Positions 27,213-36,485 of a stretch of 64,000 bases of DNA are shown here, in pieces (the stretch's first letter is position 1; the number at the start of each line of letters is the position of its first letter). This DNA is from an uncultured Sutterella sp. (GTDB lineage Bacteria > Pseudomonadota > Gammaproteobacteria > Burkholderiales > Burkholderiaceae_F). Made by a program: the position numbers and the translations under genes. The notes beneath the pieces were generated by a model. That model was not told where the DNA came from. It worked only from the letters and a program-made list of their open reading frames with translations, and searched no databases. The stretch is taken from the NCBI GenBank assembly GCA_900767875.1, contig CAAGAT010000003.1, positions 1 to 64,000 of the forward strand, given 5' to 3'.

Positions 27213-27240
27213 AAAAAGGCGTCCCGCGGGGCGCCTTTTT
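27213..27240. terminator. Bidirectional terminator between gltD and dgkA
   Basis: AAAAAGGCG and CGCCTTTTT flank a short GC-rich loop between two convergent genes. T-tracts are present on both strands. Confidence 0.85.
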
Positions 27241-27255
27241 CCATGTCGGGAGCTC

Positions 27256-27660
27256 TCAGAGCATGGGCAGTTTGCCGACAAACGCGTCCCAGAGCACCAA
27301 CACCCAGAGCAACACACACAAGACGAGGGCAAAGAGCACGGCGCAGCTGCCCGCGTCCTTGGCGTACTTGCTCATCGGGTGAATTGCCGGCCCGATGCGG
27401 TCGATGGCCGCTTCGACGGCCGAATTGAGAAGCTCGGTGACGAGCAAAAAGACCATCCCAAAGAGGGCAAGGAGCTTGAGCGTGAAGGCGGCCGGGATGA
27501 AAAAGAGGGCAATGAGGCCCACGGCCGACAGAATCGATTCCTGACGGAAAGCCTCTTCGGTCCGAAAGGCTTTGACAAAGCCGTCGCGCGAGTAGCGCGT
27601 GGCGTTGATCAGGCGTCGGAGGCCCGTTTTTCCTTTGAGTTCGCGTGCGTCCTGCGGCAT
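27256..27660 (-). CDS. dgkA: Diacylglycerol kinase (prokaryotic DgkA family)
   Basis: Integral membrane kinase of 134 residues with three hydrophobic segments. It recycles diacylglycerol to phosphatidic acid in the inner membrane. The family signature is present as TELLNSAVEAAIDRIG followed by KYAKDAGSCAV. Length is slightly above the ~120-residue norm because of a charged N-terminus. Convergent with gltD, downstream of fba. Confidence 0.93.
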   Translation of the reverse strand: MPQDARELKGKTGLRRLINATRYSRDGFVKAFRTEEAFRQESILSAVGLIALFFIPAAFTLKLLALFGMVFLLVTELLNSAVEAAIDRIGPAIHPMSKYAKDAGSCAVLFALVLCVLLWVLVLWDAFVGKLPML

Positions 27661-27691
27661 GACGAAGTCCTGTAGAAAGCGTGGGATAAAT

Positions 27692-27726
27692 CAAAGCGGC
27701 CGGGAAACGGTGTTCCGCGGCCGCTT
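27692..27726 (-). terminator. Terminator after fba
   Basis: AAGCGGCCG and CGGCCGCTT pair around a loop and are followed on the minus strand by T-rich sequence. It lies between fba and dgkA. Confidence 0.6.
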
Positions 27727-27747
27727 GGACAAGTGCTTTTGGAGCGC

Positions 27748-28812
27748 TTACTGAACCTTCTGCGCGAGTTCGCCCGCCTCGTACTTGGCGGCCATCACGG
27801 ACAGACCGATGGGCTTGATTTTGGCGCCCTGGCCTTCGCAGCCGAAGTCGAGGTAGCGGCTCTTGCACAGCTCATAGGCGGCCTGACGGGCCTTCTTGAG
27901 GTAGTCGCGCGGGTCGAACTTTTCGGGGTGTTCGACGAGGAAGCGGCGCACCGCGGCGGTCATCGCCAGGCGAATGTCCGTGTCGATGTTGACCTTGCGC
28001 ACGCCGTGCTTGATGGCTTCCTGGATTTCGGAGACGGGCACGCCGTAGGTTTCCCGCATGCTGCCGCCGAATTCGCGGATTTCCGCGAGGTATTCCTGCG
28101 GCACGGAGCTCGAGCCGTGCATCACGAGGTGGGTGTTGGGCAGGCGTTCGTGGATTTCCTTGACGCGCTGGATCGAGAGGATCTCGCCGGTGGGCTTGCG
28201 CGTGAACTTGTAGGCGCCGTGGCTTGTGCCGATGGCGATGGCCAGGGCGTCGAGCTGCGTTTCGCGCACGAATTCGGCGGCCTGATCCGGGTCGGTGAGC
28301 AGCTGCTCGCGCGACATCGTCGCGTCGGTGCCGTGGCCGTCTTCCTTGTCGCCCTTCATGGTTTCAAGAGAGCCCAGGCAGCCGAGTTCGCCTTCGACGG
28401 ACACGCCGATGCAGTGGGCGTTTTCCACCACGCGGCGGGTGACGTCCACGTTGTAGTCGTAGCTGGCGATGGTCTTGCCGTCGCTCATCAGAGAGCCGTC
28501 CATCATCACGGAGGTAAAGCCCATGCGCATGGCGATCTGGCAGACGGCCGGGCTCTGGCCGTGGTCCTGGTGCATGCAGACGGGAACGTCGGGCCAGGTT
28601 TCCACGGCCGCTTCGATGATGTGGCGCAGGAAGGCTTCGCCGGCATACTTGCGGGCGCCGGCGCTGGCCTGCATGATCACGGGAGCGCCGACTTCGGCGG
28701 CGGCCGTCATGATGGCCTGAACCTGTTCGATATTGTTGACGTTGAAGGCGGGGACGCCGTAACCGTTTTCCGCTGCATGATCAAGCAGCTGGCGCATGCT
28801 CACTAATGCCAT
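27748..28812 (-). CDS. Class II fructose-1,6-bisphosphate aldolase
   Basis: Zinc-dependent aldolase of 354 residues of central glycolysis/gluconeogenesis. It starts MALVSMRQLLDHAAENGYGVPAFNV. Zn-site and catalytic segments are MHQDHGQSP, SVMMDGS, VEGELGCLG and the later VMHGSSSVP. The insertion-containing length corresponds to the CbbA/FbaA-like form common in Burkholderiales. Monocistronic by appearance, with a terminator behind it. Confidence 0.95.
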   Translation of the reverse strand: MALVSMRQLLDHAAENGYGVPAFNVNNIEQVQAIMTAAAEVGAPVIMQASAGARKYAGEAFLRHIIEAAVETWPDVPVCMHQDHGQSPAVCQIAMRMGFTSVMMDGSLMSDGKTIASYDYNVDVTRRVVENAHCIGVSVEGELGCLGSLETMKGDKEDGHGTDATMSREQLLTDPDQAAEFVRETQLDALAIAIGTSHGAYKFTRKPTGEILSIQRVKEIHERLPNTHLVMHGSSSVPQEYLAEIREFGGSMRETYGVPVSEIQEAIKHGVRKVNIDTDIRLAMTAAVRRFLVEHPEKFDPRDYLKKARQAAYELCKSRYLDFGCEGQGAKIKPIGLSVMAAKYEAGELAQKVQ

Positions 28813-28955
28813 GTCGTGTGTGTCCTAAAGGTGGGCGCGCGCTTTTGACCCAAAGCGCCGCGCAAAGAGGAAGGCGTTGTTGTCAAACGCCGTCGATACG
28901 TCGGAAAGCATTCTAGCAAGACGCGCTTTGGGGCTTGCCGATTTTTTGCAAAACG

Positions 28956-30392
28956 TCACGAGGCCGCCCGATGCCCGTGCGCGACGGCGTCGCGCTCGCG
29001 CACGTGCGCCACCCACAGGGCAATGGCCATGAGCAGGATGCCCGCCAGGCACAGGCCCACGGCCGTGCACATCCAAAAGCCCTCGGCGCGCAGCGGATGC
29101 CCGAAGATGAGCGAGCCGTCAAAGGCAAAGTAGTAACCGCCGCCCAGACCCACGCACCAGAGCATCACCCCGTAGATGAGCATCGGCACGACCGTGACGC
29201 GGTAGGCGCGCAGCACGAAGTTGCTCACGGTCTGCGCCGCGTCGGTGATGTGGTAGATCATGCCGAAAACGAGCAGCGAGGAGGCCAGGCTCGTGACGGC
29301 CGTCTCCTTGGAGTAAAAGCCCAGCAGCATGTCGCGGCCAAAGTACATGAAGGCCACGGAACAGGCGGCGATCGCCAGGGCCGTTTTCAGCCCCTTGACC
29401 GCAATGAGCCGGGCGTGATGGGCCGAACCGGCCCCGAGGCATTGGCTCACCATCACGCACACGGCGATGGCGATGGAAAGCGGAATTTGATAGAGCGTGG
29501 CGGTGATGTTGCCCACGATCTGGTGCGCCGACACCTCGGTCGTGCCCAGGCGCGAAATGAATATGGCCATGAGCGTAAAGGAGCTCACCTCAAAAAAGAT
29601 CGACAGGCCGATGGGCACGCCGAGCTTGAGCTGCGAGGCCAGAGCCTTGAGCCGGGGCAGATAAAAGCGCTCGGCGCGCATCTTGTCGTAAAAGCCGTCC
29701 TTTTTGTACACGAGGATGTAGCAGGCAAGCGAAAGCCAGGCGTTGACCGCCAGCGACAGTCCCGCGCCCGCGCCGCCCAGGGCCGGAAAGCCCAGCCAGC
29801 CGTACATGAAGACGCCGTTTAAGGGCGCCTTGAAGGCGAGCATCAACAGGCTCACATACATCGTCACCCGCGGCCGGTTGACCGCGGAATTGAGGGCGAT
29901 GAAGCTGCGCGAGACGATGGCGGCAAAAATGCCCGGGGCCGTGAGCACCAAAAAGAGGCTCGTCATACGGGCCACTTCGCCCGAAACGCCCCCGAGGCGC
30001 GTCCAAAAGTCCGTCTGCAGCAACAGGCCCCAGCCAATGAAGCCGAGCTGCACGGCCAGCCACAGGTTCTGCGTGAGCTCAAAGCCAATGGCCTTGTAGT
30101 TGCGCGCCCCGTAGTGGTGACCCACGATGGGCGAGAGCCCCATCAGGATCCCCACCAGGCCAAAGAGCACCATCACGGAAGTGGCTCCGCCCAGGGCAAC
30201 CACCGCCAGGTGCTCGCGCCCGAGGTTGCCCGCCATGATCGTGTCGATGGTGGCCGAGCCCATGATGGCCAGATTGGCCACGAAGATGGGGCCGGCCAGC
30301 CGCGCCAGGGCCCCGAGGCTGACGTCGGGGGGCGCCACGGAGTGCGGCACGGCTTCGTCGTTGCGATCCTGCGTCTTGACGTCGTCGCTCAT
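28956..30392 (-). CDS. MATE family efflux transporter (NorM-like)
   Basis: Inner-membrane protein of 478 residues with about twelve hydrophobic segments in two repeats. MATE hallmarks are GPIFVANLAIMGSATIDTIMAG in the first helix pair, the first-half GLSPIVGHHYGARNY loop, and the second-half STEVSAHQIV-like segment GTTEVSAHQIVGN. The family exports cationic drugs, metabolites or peptides using Na+ or H+. Substrate unknown. It lies between fnr and fba with its own spacing. Confidence 0.92.
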   Translation of the reverse strand: MSDDVKTQDRNDEAVPHSVAPPDVSLGALARLAGPIFVANLAIMGSATIDTIMAGNLGREHLAVVALGGATSVMVLFGLVGILMGLSPIVGHHYGARNYKAIGFELTQNLWLAVQLGFIGWGLLLQTDFWTRLGGVSGEVARMTSLFLVLTAPGIFAAIVSRSFIALNSAVNRPRVTMYVSLLMLAFKAPLNGVFMYGWLGFPALGGAGAGLSLAVNAWLSLACYILVYKKDGFYDKMRAERFYLPRLKALASQLKLGVPIGLSIFFEVSSFTLMAIFISRLGTTEVSAHQIVGNITATLYQIPLSIAIAVCVMVSQCLGAGSAHHARLIAVKGLKTALAIAACSVAFMYFGRDMLLGFYSKETAVTSLASSLLVFGMIYHITDAAQTVSNFVLRAYRVTVVPMLIYGVMLWCVGLGGGYYFAFDGSLIFGHPLRAEGFWMCTAVGLCLAGILLMAIALWVAHVRERDAVAHGHRAAS

Positions 30393-30513
30393 GAATTGCT
30401 CTTTGGGTCGGAAGTTGGAGAAAAGGGGGGGGCGGGAAAAGAGTTTTCCGCCGTCCCTTGAATTCTAAGGAGAAATACTTAGGAGAAAAGGGGCTGCTCG
30501 CATCGGCTCGCCC

Positions 30514-30543
30514 AAAAAAATCGGGCGCCCGAGACGGGCACCC
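30514..30543 (-). terminator. Terminator after fnr
   Basis: On the minus strand GGGTGCCCG and CGGGCGCCC form a stem (one G-T pair) followed by seven T, 28 nt after the fnr stop. Confidence 0.8.
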
Positions 30544-30570
30544 GCGCGGTTGTCCAAAAGCGCGAAACGC

Positions 30571-31386
30571 TTAGTCTTCGTCGGGCCCCACCAGATCGTC
30601 GATGCCGCCGTGCGCCACCGGCTTGATGCGGTGCACGCCGGGGTTGTCGTGGTTGTAGGCCTGGCCGCTTACGATGGCGCGCAGCCCTTCAAAGTCCATG
30701 ATCTGCACGTGCTTTTGGTTGACGACGATGAGGTTGTCGTGCGAAAAGCGGCTCAGCACGCGGCTGACCGTTTCCAGCTTCAGGCCCAGGTACGAGCCGA
30801 TTTCGGCGCGCGTCATGCGCAGCACGAATTCGCTGCGCGAGTAACCGCGCTGCTCGAAGCGCTGCGACAGATTGAGAATGAAGGCCGCCAGGCGCTCTTC
30901 GGCGTGCATGGAGCCCAAGAGCAGCATCACGCCGTTTTGGCGCACGATCTCCATGGCCAGCAGCTTTTGAAAGTGCTGGCTCATCGAGAACATGCTCTTG
31001 GTGACTTCCTCGAGCTTGTCGTAGGGTAGCACGCACATTTCGGTGTCCTCGAGCGCAATGAGGTCGCTCGAGTAGACCATGCCCGCCAGACCGTCCAGGC
31101 CGACGATGTCGCCCGACATGTGAAAGCTCGTGACCTGCTCGCGGCCGTCCGAACTCGTGACGGCGCTCTTTAAAAAGCCCAGGCGGATGGCGTAGAGGGC
31201 CTCGAACTTGTCGCCGGCCCGATAAAGCGCTTCGCCGCGGCGCACGCGTTTTCGGGTGCTCACCAACTCTTCAAGACGTTCGATTTCCTTGAGCGTGAGC
31301 CCGAGGGGCAGGCACAGCTCGCGCAGATTGCAGTTCGAGCAGGCTACACGCAGAGTCGCCGCATTGATGGTCGGATTGTTGAGCAT
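30571..31386 (-). CDS. fnr: FNR-type oxygen-sensing transcription regulator
   Basis: CRP/FNR regulator of 271 residues. The N-terminal Cys cluster C16-x2-C19-x5-C25 plus C118 matches the four 4Fe-4S ligands of E. coli FNR in order and spacing. A cyclic-nucleotide-fold domain and an HTH (TRAEIGSYLGLKLETVSRVLSRF) follow. The recognition helix carries the E--SR residues that read TTGAT half-sites. A C-terminal tail of about 25 residues rich in His/Asp is longer than usual. It is divergent from hemN, whose promoter has an FNR box, and probably also controls the porin promoter at 36.5 kb. Confidence 0.95.
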   Translation of the reverse strand: MLNNPTINAATLRVACSNCNLRELCLPLGLTLKEIERLEELVSTRKRVRRGEALYRAGDKFEALYAIRLGFLKSAVTSSDGREQVTSFHMSGDIVGLDGLAGMVYSSDLIALEDTEMCVLPYDKLEEVTKSMFSMSQHFQKLLAMEIVRQNGVMLLLGSMHAEERLAAFILNLSQRFEQRGYSRSEFVLRMTRAEIGSYLGLKLETVSRVLSRFSHDNLIVVNQKHVQIMDFEGLRAIVSGQAYNHDNPGVHRIKPVAHGGIDDLVGPDED

Positions 31387-31644
31387 AGGAGTGATACGAA
31401 GACAAACGTTTCGGGCCCGCGGGGCTTTTGCAGGCGGCTCGCGTTTGTCCGTCTGGTTCGGGGCGGTCGCTCGGATGAAGGCTGCGGGGCGCTAATGCAA
31501 ACGTAATCTCGTGCGTATAGACTGCCGCAGGCGCAAGGAGTCCGAAGCGCAAAGAGGGGTTCCCCTTTGCGATGCCGCCGGCGATCAAGGAGACGTCGCA
31601 AAAAGACGAGCCGGATCAGGCCGGTAGGTTAAAAAACACCGCAA

Positions 31645-31664
31645 CATTTGATTGATGTCAAATG
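31645..31664 (+). promoter_or_regulatory. FNR box upstream of hemN
   Basis: TTGAT-TGAT-GTCAA (31648-31661) matches the FNR consensus TTGAT-N4-ATCAA at 9 of 10 positions. It lies inside a perfect inverted repeat with arms CATTTGA and TCAAATG. A -10-like CATAAC at 31683-31688 places the box at about -41, the class II activation position. Anaerobic activation of hemN is the inference. Confidence 0.8.
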
Positions 31665-31732
31665 TACCGTGAATTGCCGAATCATAACAGGACTGTTTGC
31701 GTTTTGTCATGGAAATTTCAGAGGTTTCTAAT

Positions 31733-33136
31733 ATGGAGTTCGACCCCACTCGAGCCGGCGTGGAGCTGCCCGATGATGCTCTTTTGAAGAAGTTCGACGT
31801 GCCCGCCCCGCGCTACACGTCCTATCCGACGGCCGACCGCTTCCACGGCCGCATCACCCCTGAGGACTATCAGGCGGCTCTGGCGGGCCGCGAAAAGGCG
31901 GCCAAGCCCGCCAAGCTTTCGCTGTACTGCCATATCCCGTTCTGCCACGACGTGTGCTACTACTGCGGCTGCAACAAGATCGTCACGCGCGATCACTCGC
32001 GCTCGACCGCGTACATCAAAACGCTCATCAAGGAAGCCGATCTGGCCAAGTCGTTCGTCACGGGTGTGACGAGCCTCGAGCAGCTGCACTGGGGCGGCGG
32101 CACGCCCACGTTCCTCAACGACGAGGAAATTCTCGAACTCATGGGCGCGCTGAACGAGCGCTTCCCCTTTGAGGAAGGCGGCGAATTTTCGATCGAAGTC
32201 GATCCGCGCTGCTGCCCGCCCTCCAAGGTCAAGACGCTGCGCAAGGCCGGCTTCAACCGCATGAGCCTCGGGGTGCAGGACTTCAACGAGGACGTGCAAA
32301 AGGCCGTCAACCGCATTCAGCCCTTCGAGCTCGTCAAGGAAGTGCTCCAAAGCGCCCGCGCCGAAGGCTTCGGTTCGATCAACATGGACCTCATCTACGG
32401 TCTGCCGCGCCAGACGCGCGCCACCTTTGCGCGCACGATCGAGCAGGTGATCGAGCTCTCGCCCGATCGCATCGCGCTTTACCACTACGCGCACCTGCCC
32501 AACATCTTTAAGCCGCAGCGCCGCATCGTGCCCGCCGAGCTGCCCGGGGCGGCCGAGCGCGTCAACATCATGTTCGACGCGATCAAGACCCTGACGAGCC
32601 ACGGCTACCGCTACATCGGCATGGACCACTTTGCCAAGGAAACCGATGAGCTGTCCGTCGCGCAGATCAACGGCACGATCCAGCGCAACTTCCAGGGCTA
32701 CTCGACCCGCGCCGAATGCGACATGATCGCCCTCGGACCGAGCTCGATTTCCTTTGTCGACGGCCTTTACGCGTGCAACCCGCGCGAAATCGAGCCGTGG
32801 ACCCAAGCCATCGAAGGCGGCAAGCTTGCCACCTGCCGCGGCTTTGCCCTCAACGACGACGACAAGCTGCGCCGCGCCGTCATCATGACGATCATGTGCC
32901 GCTTTGAGCTCGTCAAAAAGGAAATCGAAGCCGAGTTCGGGATCAACTTCGACGAGTACTTCGCCTACGAGATGAAAAAGCTTCAGGCCTACGCCAAGCA
33001 CGAACTCGTGGAGCTGTCCGCCGACAAAATCACCGTCTCGCCCAAGGGCAAGATTTTCGTGCGCGCCGTGGCCATGCAGTTTGACCGCTACCTGCGCGAA
33101 GCCGACCGTGCGGGCGGCTACTCGAAGATCGCCTAA
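31733..33136 (+). CDS. hemN: Oxygen-independent coproporphyrinogen III oxidase
   Basis: Radical-SAM enzyme of 467 residues that converts coproporphyrinogen III to protoporphyrinogen IX without O2. The cluster motif is HIPFC71-x3-C75-x2-C78 with the extra C80 typical of HemN. Downstream WGGGTPTFL and the HemN C-terminal domain are complete. ATG 31733 follows AGAGG at 9 nt. The upstream ATG 31709 lacks a ribosome site and lies close to the expected transcript start. The FNR box and the divergent fnr gene indicate anaerobic control. Confidence 0.95.
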   Translation: MEFDPTRAGVELPDDALLKKFDVPAPRYTSYPTADRFHGRITPEDYQAALAGREKAAKPAKLSLYCHIPFCHDVCYYCGCNKIVTRDHSRSTAYIKTLIKEADLAKSFVTGVTSLEQLHWGGGTPTFLNDEEILELMGALNERFPFEEGGEFSIEVDPRCCPPSKVKTLRKAGFNRMSLGVQDFNEDVQKAVNRIQPFELVKEVLQSARAEGFGSINMDLIYGLPRQTRATFARTIEQVIELSPDRIALYHYAHLPNIFKPQRRIVPAELPGAAERVNIMFDAIKTLTSHGYRYIGMDHFAKETDELSVAQINGTIQRNFQGYSTRAECDMIALGPSSISFVDGLYACNPREIEPWTQAIEGGKLATCRGFALNDDDKLRRAVIMTIMCRFELVKKEIEAEFGINFDEYFAYEMKKLQAYAKHELVELSADKITVSPKGKIFVRAVAMQFDRYLREADRAGGYSKIA

Positions 33137-33268
33137 CTTAGGGATATCGGCCTGATGCCCGCGCGGGCTCGGGCGTTAAACTCTCGGCAGAGTCCGGCAG
33201 CCCCGGACCCTGCCGATTTTGATTGGGGGACGCCGCAGACGCTCCCCATGACCACTGGAGTGAAGACA

Positions 33269-33799
33269 ATGCGCATGATTGCAAAACTGACGATGGCTCT
33301 GACGACGGCCTCGGTGCTGCTGGCCGGCTGCGCGAGCACGACCGAGCCCAAGCCCGAGCCCAAGCCGCAGGCCAATGCGCCGATTGACACGATCTGCGTG
33401 GTGCGTCACACCAATCCGGTTTTAAGCGGCGATCAGCTCGTGGGCGCCATCGAGGCCGGCCTGCAGCGCGTGGGCGTCAAAACGCGTGCTGTGCCGGCCG
33501 ACACCATTCCGTCCGAATGCCGTCTGTGCCTTTACTACGGCGTGACAACCGAGGGGGAAACGGCCAAGACCTTTGACTTCCAGGCCGTGATCGACGGGCG
33601 CGCCCTGCAGCGCGGCTCGGGACCGGTTGAGGCCAACGGCAACATCGAACTGCGCACGATCGCCATTTATGCGGCCAACTACATTCAGTCGCTGGCCAAT
33701 TCGGGCAAGCAAAAGCGCGCAACCGAAGACGCGGTGAGCAGCCCCGAGCCGATCGTCACGGAGGGCACGGCCACGGGCAGCCGTGAAACCGTGCGTTAA
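33269..33799 (+). CDS. Small lipoprotein, possibly Sbal_3080 family
   Basis: Predicted lipoprotein of 176 residues, signal peptide with lipobox L18-A19-G20-C21 followed by a Pro/Lys/Glu repeat linker (EPKPEPKPQ). The domain begins IDTICVVRHTNPVL and has a Cys pair (SECRLCLYY). The pattern resembles the Sbal_3080-type lipoproteins of unknown function, a tentative match from memory. GGAG at 33257-33260 supports ATG 33269. It stands between hemN and a terminator. Confidence 0.7.
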   Translation: MRMIAKLTMALTTASVLLAGCASTTEPKPEPKPQANAPIDTICVVRHTNPVLSGDQLVGAIEAGLQRVGVKTRAVPADTIPSECRLCLYYGVTTEGETAKTFDFQAVIDGRALQRGSGPVEANGNIELRTIAIYAANYIQSLANSGKQKRATEDAVSSPEPIVTEGTATGSRETVR

Positions 33800-33850
33800 C
33801 ACTTTGGTCGCGCACGCCTGTTGCGTTTTGCGTCAAATCCTTTAGATTGA

Positions 33851-33888
33851 AGCCGCCGAGAGAGACGAAATCCTCCCGGCGGCTTTTT
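33851..33888 (+). terminator. Terminator after the lipoprotein gene
   Basis: AGCCGCCG (33851-33858) pairs with CGGCGGCT (33877-33884) and is followed by a T-run. Confidence 0.8.
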
Positions 33889-33931
33889 GCACCGATCCGA
33901 CACACACGATTGGATATTTTTGGGTTTGGTT

Positions 33932-35470
33932 ATGAGTCAGGAAACGACTTTTTATTGGTACGACTACGAAACGTTCGGATTGGACACGATCCGCGACCGC
34001 CCGGCGCAGTTTGCCGGCATGCGCACGACCCTTGATTTTGAGCCGGCGGGCGAGTCGGAGGTCTTCTACTGCCGCCCCACGCCCGAGTATCTGCCGAGCG
34101 TCATGGCCTGCGTGTTGACGGGCATCACCCCGCAGCAGGCCGAAGAAAAGGGCATACCCGAAAACGAATTCGCCAAGCGCGTGCACGCCCTTGTGAACAC
34201 CCCCGAGACGATTTCCGTGGGCTACAACACGATCGGCTTTGACGACAAGGTCAACCGCGCGCTTTTCTGGCGCAATCTGCTTGACGTCTACGGCCACATG
34301 TGGCGCAACGGCTGCTCGCGCTGGGACCTGTATCCCTTCGTGCTGGCCGTCTGGGCGCTGCGCCCGCAGGGCGTGGTCTGGCCCACGGTGCCCAACGCCG
34401 ATCCGGCCAAGCCCGCCAAACAAACCTTCAAGCTCGAAAAGCTCACCGCGGCCAATGCCATTGAGCACAGCCACGCGCACGACGCCTCAAGCGACGTGTC
34501 GGCCACGATTGCCCTGGCCAAGTTCCTCGCGCAAAAGCAACCGCGCCTGTGGCAGTGGGCTCTGGCCAACCGCTCCAAGCAAAAGGTGGCGCAGGCCCTC
34601 GAAACGCGGCGTCCGTGCCTGTGGGTCGACCCGCGGGCCGGCCAGGAGCGCGGCTTTCTGCGCTTCGTGATGCCCATTGCCCGCAACCCCGATCAGGCCA
34701 ACGAATTTTTCGTCTGGGACTGCCGCGAGGACCCCGAGGTGCTCACGTCCTTGTCGACCGAGGACATCATTCGCCGCGCCTTCGGGCAGGCCGCCGAGCG
34801 TCGAGAAGGCGAAACGGCCCTGGCGCTGCGGCGCCTGCGCATCAACGAGTGCCCGTTCGTGTGCGCCGACTTGCGCGTGGCCAACGAGGAGGTGTGCCGG
34901 CGTTTCGGGATCGATCTGCAACAGGTCGTCGACAACGGCGAAAAGCTCACGCGGCTTTATTCGATGATCGAAGGGCCGGTGTTGCAGGCCTGGCAGGAAT
35001 TTCAGGAGGCCAACGCGGTCAAGGACGAACAAAAGGGGCCCAAGGACGCCGAAGTGGCTCTTTACGGCGGCTTTGTGGGCGATGCGGACGCTGCGCTGGC
35101 GCGCCGCCTGATCAACACGGACTTTACCTCGATCGCCGAGCAGGTGCACGAGGGGCGCCTGACCTTTGAAGACGAGCGCCTCAACGAACTGCTCTTTCGC
35201 ATGCGGGCGCGCTGCGCGCCCGAAACGCTCGACGAAAAGGAGAGCGAGCGCTGGCTTGAGCTGTGCCGGCAGCGCCTGACGCAGGAAGGCGCCTCGCCCG
35301 TGACGCTCGAAAAATATTTCGAGGAGCTCGATCGGGTGCGTGAGCGCTACGAGGAGCAGCTCAACGAGGGCGCCATCACGCAAGAGCGGTATGAAGCCGT
35401 CGAAGAGACCCTCTCGGCGCTTTATGATTGGGCGGATCGGGCGGTCGAATACGCCCGCCTCGGTGAATAA
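33932..35470 (+). CDS. sbcB: Exodeoxyribonuclease I
   Basis: 3'-5' single-strand exonuclease of 512 residues. The DEDDh nuclease core begins at once with FYWYDYETFG (D11, E13). Later motifs include VGYNTIGFDD and the HSHAHDASSDV segment with the catalytic His and Asp. The ExoI SH3-like and C-terminal domains complete the length, slightly longer than E. coli SbcB. Start ATG 33932 is the conserved one; the ribosome site is weak. It is followed after 17 nt by a dehydrogenase gene. Confidence 0.94.
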   Translation: MSQETTFYWYDYETFGLDTIRDRPAQFAGMRTTLDFEPAGESEVFYCRPTPEYLPSVMACVLTGITPQQAEEKGIPENEFAKRVHALVNTPETISVGYNTIGFDDKVNRALFWRNLLDVYGHMWRNGCSRWDLYPFVLAVWALRPQGVVWPTVPNADPAKPAKQTFKLEKLTAANAIEHSHAHDASSDVSATIALAKFLAQKQPRLWQWALANRSKQKVAQALETRRPCLWVDPRAGQERGFLRFVMPIARNPDQANEFFVWDCREDPEVLTSLSTEDIIRRAFGQAAERREGETALALRRLRINECPFVCADLRVANEEVCRRFGIDLQQVVDNGEKLTRLYSMIEGPVLQAWQEFQEANAVKDEQKGPKDAEVALYGGFVGDADAALARRLINTDFTSIAEQVHEGRLTFEDERLNELLFRMRARCAPETLDEKESERWLELCRQRLTQEGASPVTLEKYFEELDRVRERYEEQLNEGAITQERYEAVEETLSALYDWADRAVEYARLGE

Positions 35471-35487
35471 CGAATAGGAAGTTGAAA

Positions 35488-36366
35488 ATGACCACGAAAT
35501 GCGCGTTTCTCGGACTCGGTGTGATGGGCTATCCCATGGCCGGACACCTCGTGAAAAAAGGCTTTGACGTGACGGTCTACAACCGCACCACGGCCAAGGC
35601 GCTCAAGTGGTCGCAGCAGTACGGCGCCCATTATTGCGAAACGGCCTTTGAAGCGGTGCGCGGGGCCGATTTTGTGTTTGCATGCCTGGGCAACGACGAC
35701 GATGTGCGCAGCGTCGTGCTCGGCGACAAGGGCGCCTTTGCCGGTATGAAAGAGGGGGCCGTCTTTGTGGACCACACCACGGACTCGGCCGACCTGGCCC
35801 GCGAGCTTTCGGCCGAGTGCGCCGCGCGCGGCCTTGCCTTTCTTGATGCTCCCGTCTCGGGCGGGCAGGCCGGGGCCGAAAACGGGGTGCTCACGATCAT
35901 GGTCGGCGGCAAGGCCGACGTTTTTGAGCGCGCCAAACCCGTGATGGACGCCTACGCCTGCAACGTCACGCACATCGGCGAGGCCGGCAGCGGGCAGCTG
36001 GCGAAAATGTGCAACCAGATCTGCATCGCCGGCGTCGTGCAGGGCCTGGCCGAGGCCGTGGCCTTCGGCATGAACGCGGGCCTGGACATGAAAAAGGTGC
36101 TCAAGGTTTTGGAAAAGGGGGCCGCGGGTTCCTGGCAGATGGCCAACCGGGGCGAGACGATGGTGGAGGATCGCTTTGACTTCGGCTTTGCCGTCGACTG
36201 GATGCGCAAGGATTTGGACATTGCTCTGGCGCAAGCCCGGCGCAACGGCTCAAGCCTGCCCCTGACGGCTCTGGTCGATCAGTTCTACGCGGACGTGCAG
36301 ACGATGGGCGGGAGACGCGAGGACACCTCCTCGCTCATCCGCCGTCTGCCGCGCAAAAAGCAATAA
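35488..36366 (+). CDS. Beta-hydroxyacid dehydrogenase (3-hydroxyisobutyrate/tartronate semialdehyde reductase type)
   Basis: NAD(P)-dependent dehydrogenase of 292 residues. The N-terminal Rossmann motif is FLGLGVMGYPMAGHL, the substrate-binding segment is FLDAPVSGGQAGAENG, and the catalytic Lys segment is GSGQLAKMCNQI. These fit the 6-phosphogluconate dehydrogenase-like beta-hydroxyacid family (GarR/MmsB). The exact substrate is not predictable. RBS AGGAA supports ATG 35488. Probably co-transcribed with sbcB. Confidence 0.9.
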   Translation: MTTKCAFLGLGVMGYPMAGHLVKKGFDVTVYNRTTAKALKWSQQYGAHYCETAFEAVRGADFVFACLGNDDDVRSVVLGDKGAFAGMKEGAVFVDHTTDSADLARELSAECAARGLAFLDAPVSGGQAGAENGVLTIMVGGKADVFERAKPVMDAYACNVTHIGEAGSGQLAKMCNQICIAGVVQGLAEAVAFGMNAGLDMKKVLKVLEKGAAGSWQMANRGETMVEDRFDFGFAVDWMRKDLDIALAQARRNGSSLPLTALVDQFYADVQTMGGRREDTSSLIRRLPRKKQ

Positions 36367-36390
36367 AGCATTCACATTCGTTTGTTTCAG

Positions 36391-36424
36391 ACCGCAGGTT
36401 TGGGTTTACCGAGCCTGCGGTTTT
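36391..36424 (+). terminator. Terminator after the dehydrogenase
   Basis: ACCGCAGG pairs with CCTGCGGT and is followed by T residues. Confidence 0.75.
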
Positions 36425-36461
36425 CATTTCCGGACGGCGTAGGGTTAAGTGACAGGATTAT

Positions 36462-36475
36462 TTGACGCTGGTCAA
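36462..36475 (+). promoter_or_regulatory. FNR-type box in the porin promoter
   Basis: TTGAC-GCTG-GTCAA is a symmetric variant (8 of 10) of TTGAT-N4-ATCAA. A good -10 element, TCTAAT (36498-36503, 5 of 6), predicts a start near 36510. That puts the box centre at -41.5, the class II FNR position. Confidence 0.65.
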
Positions 36476-36485
36476 TAAAAATAAC

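Noticed and set aside
31697..31732. Longer N-terminus of HemN from TTG 31697 or ATG 31709
   Set aside because: No ribosome site, and the FNR/-10 geometry places the transcript start at about 31695, leaving almost no leader; ATG 31733 has AGAGG at proper distance.
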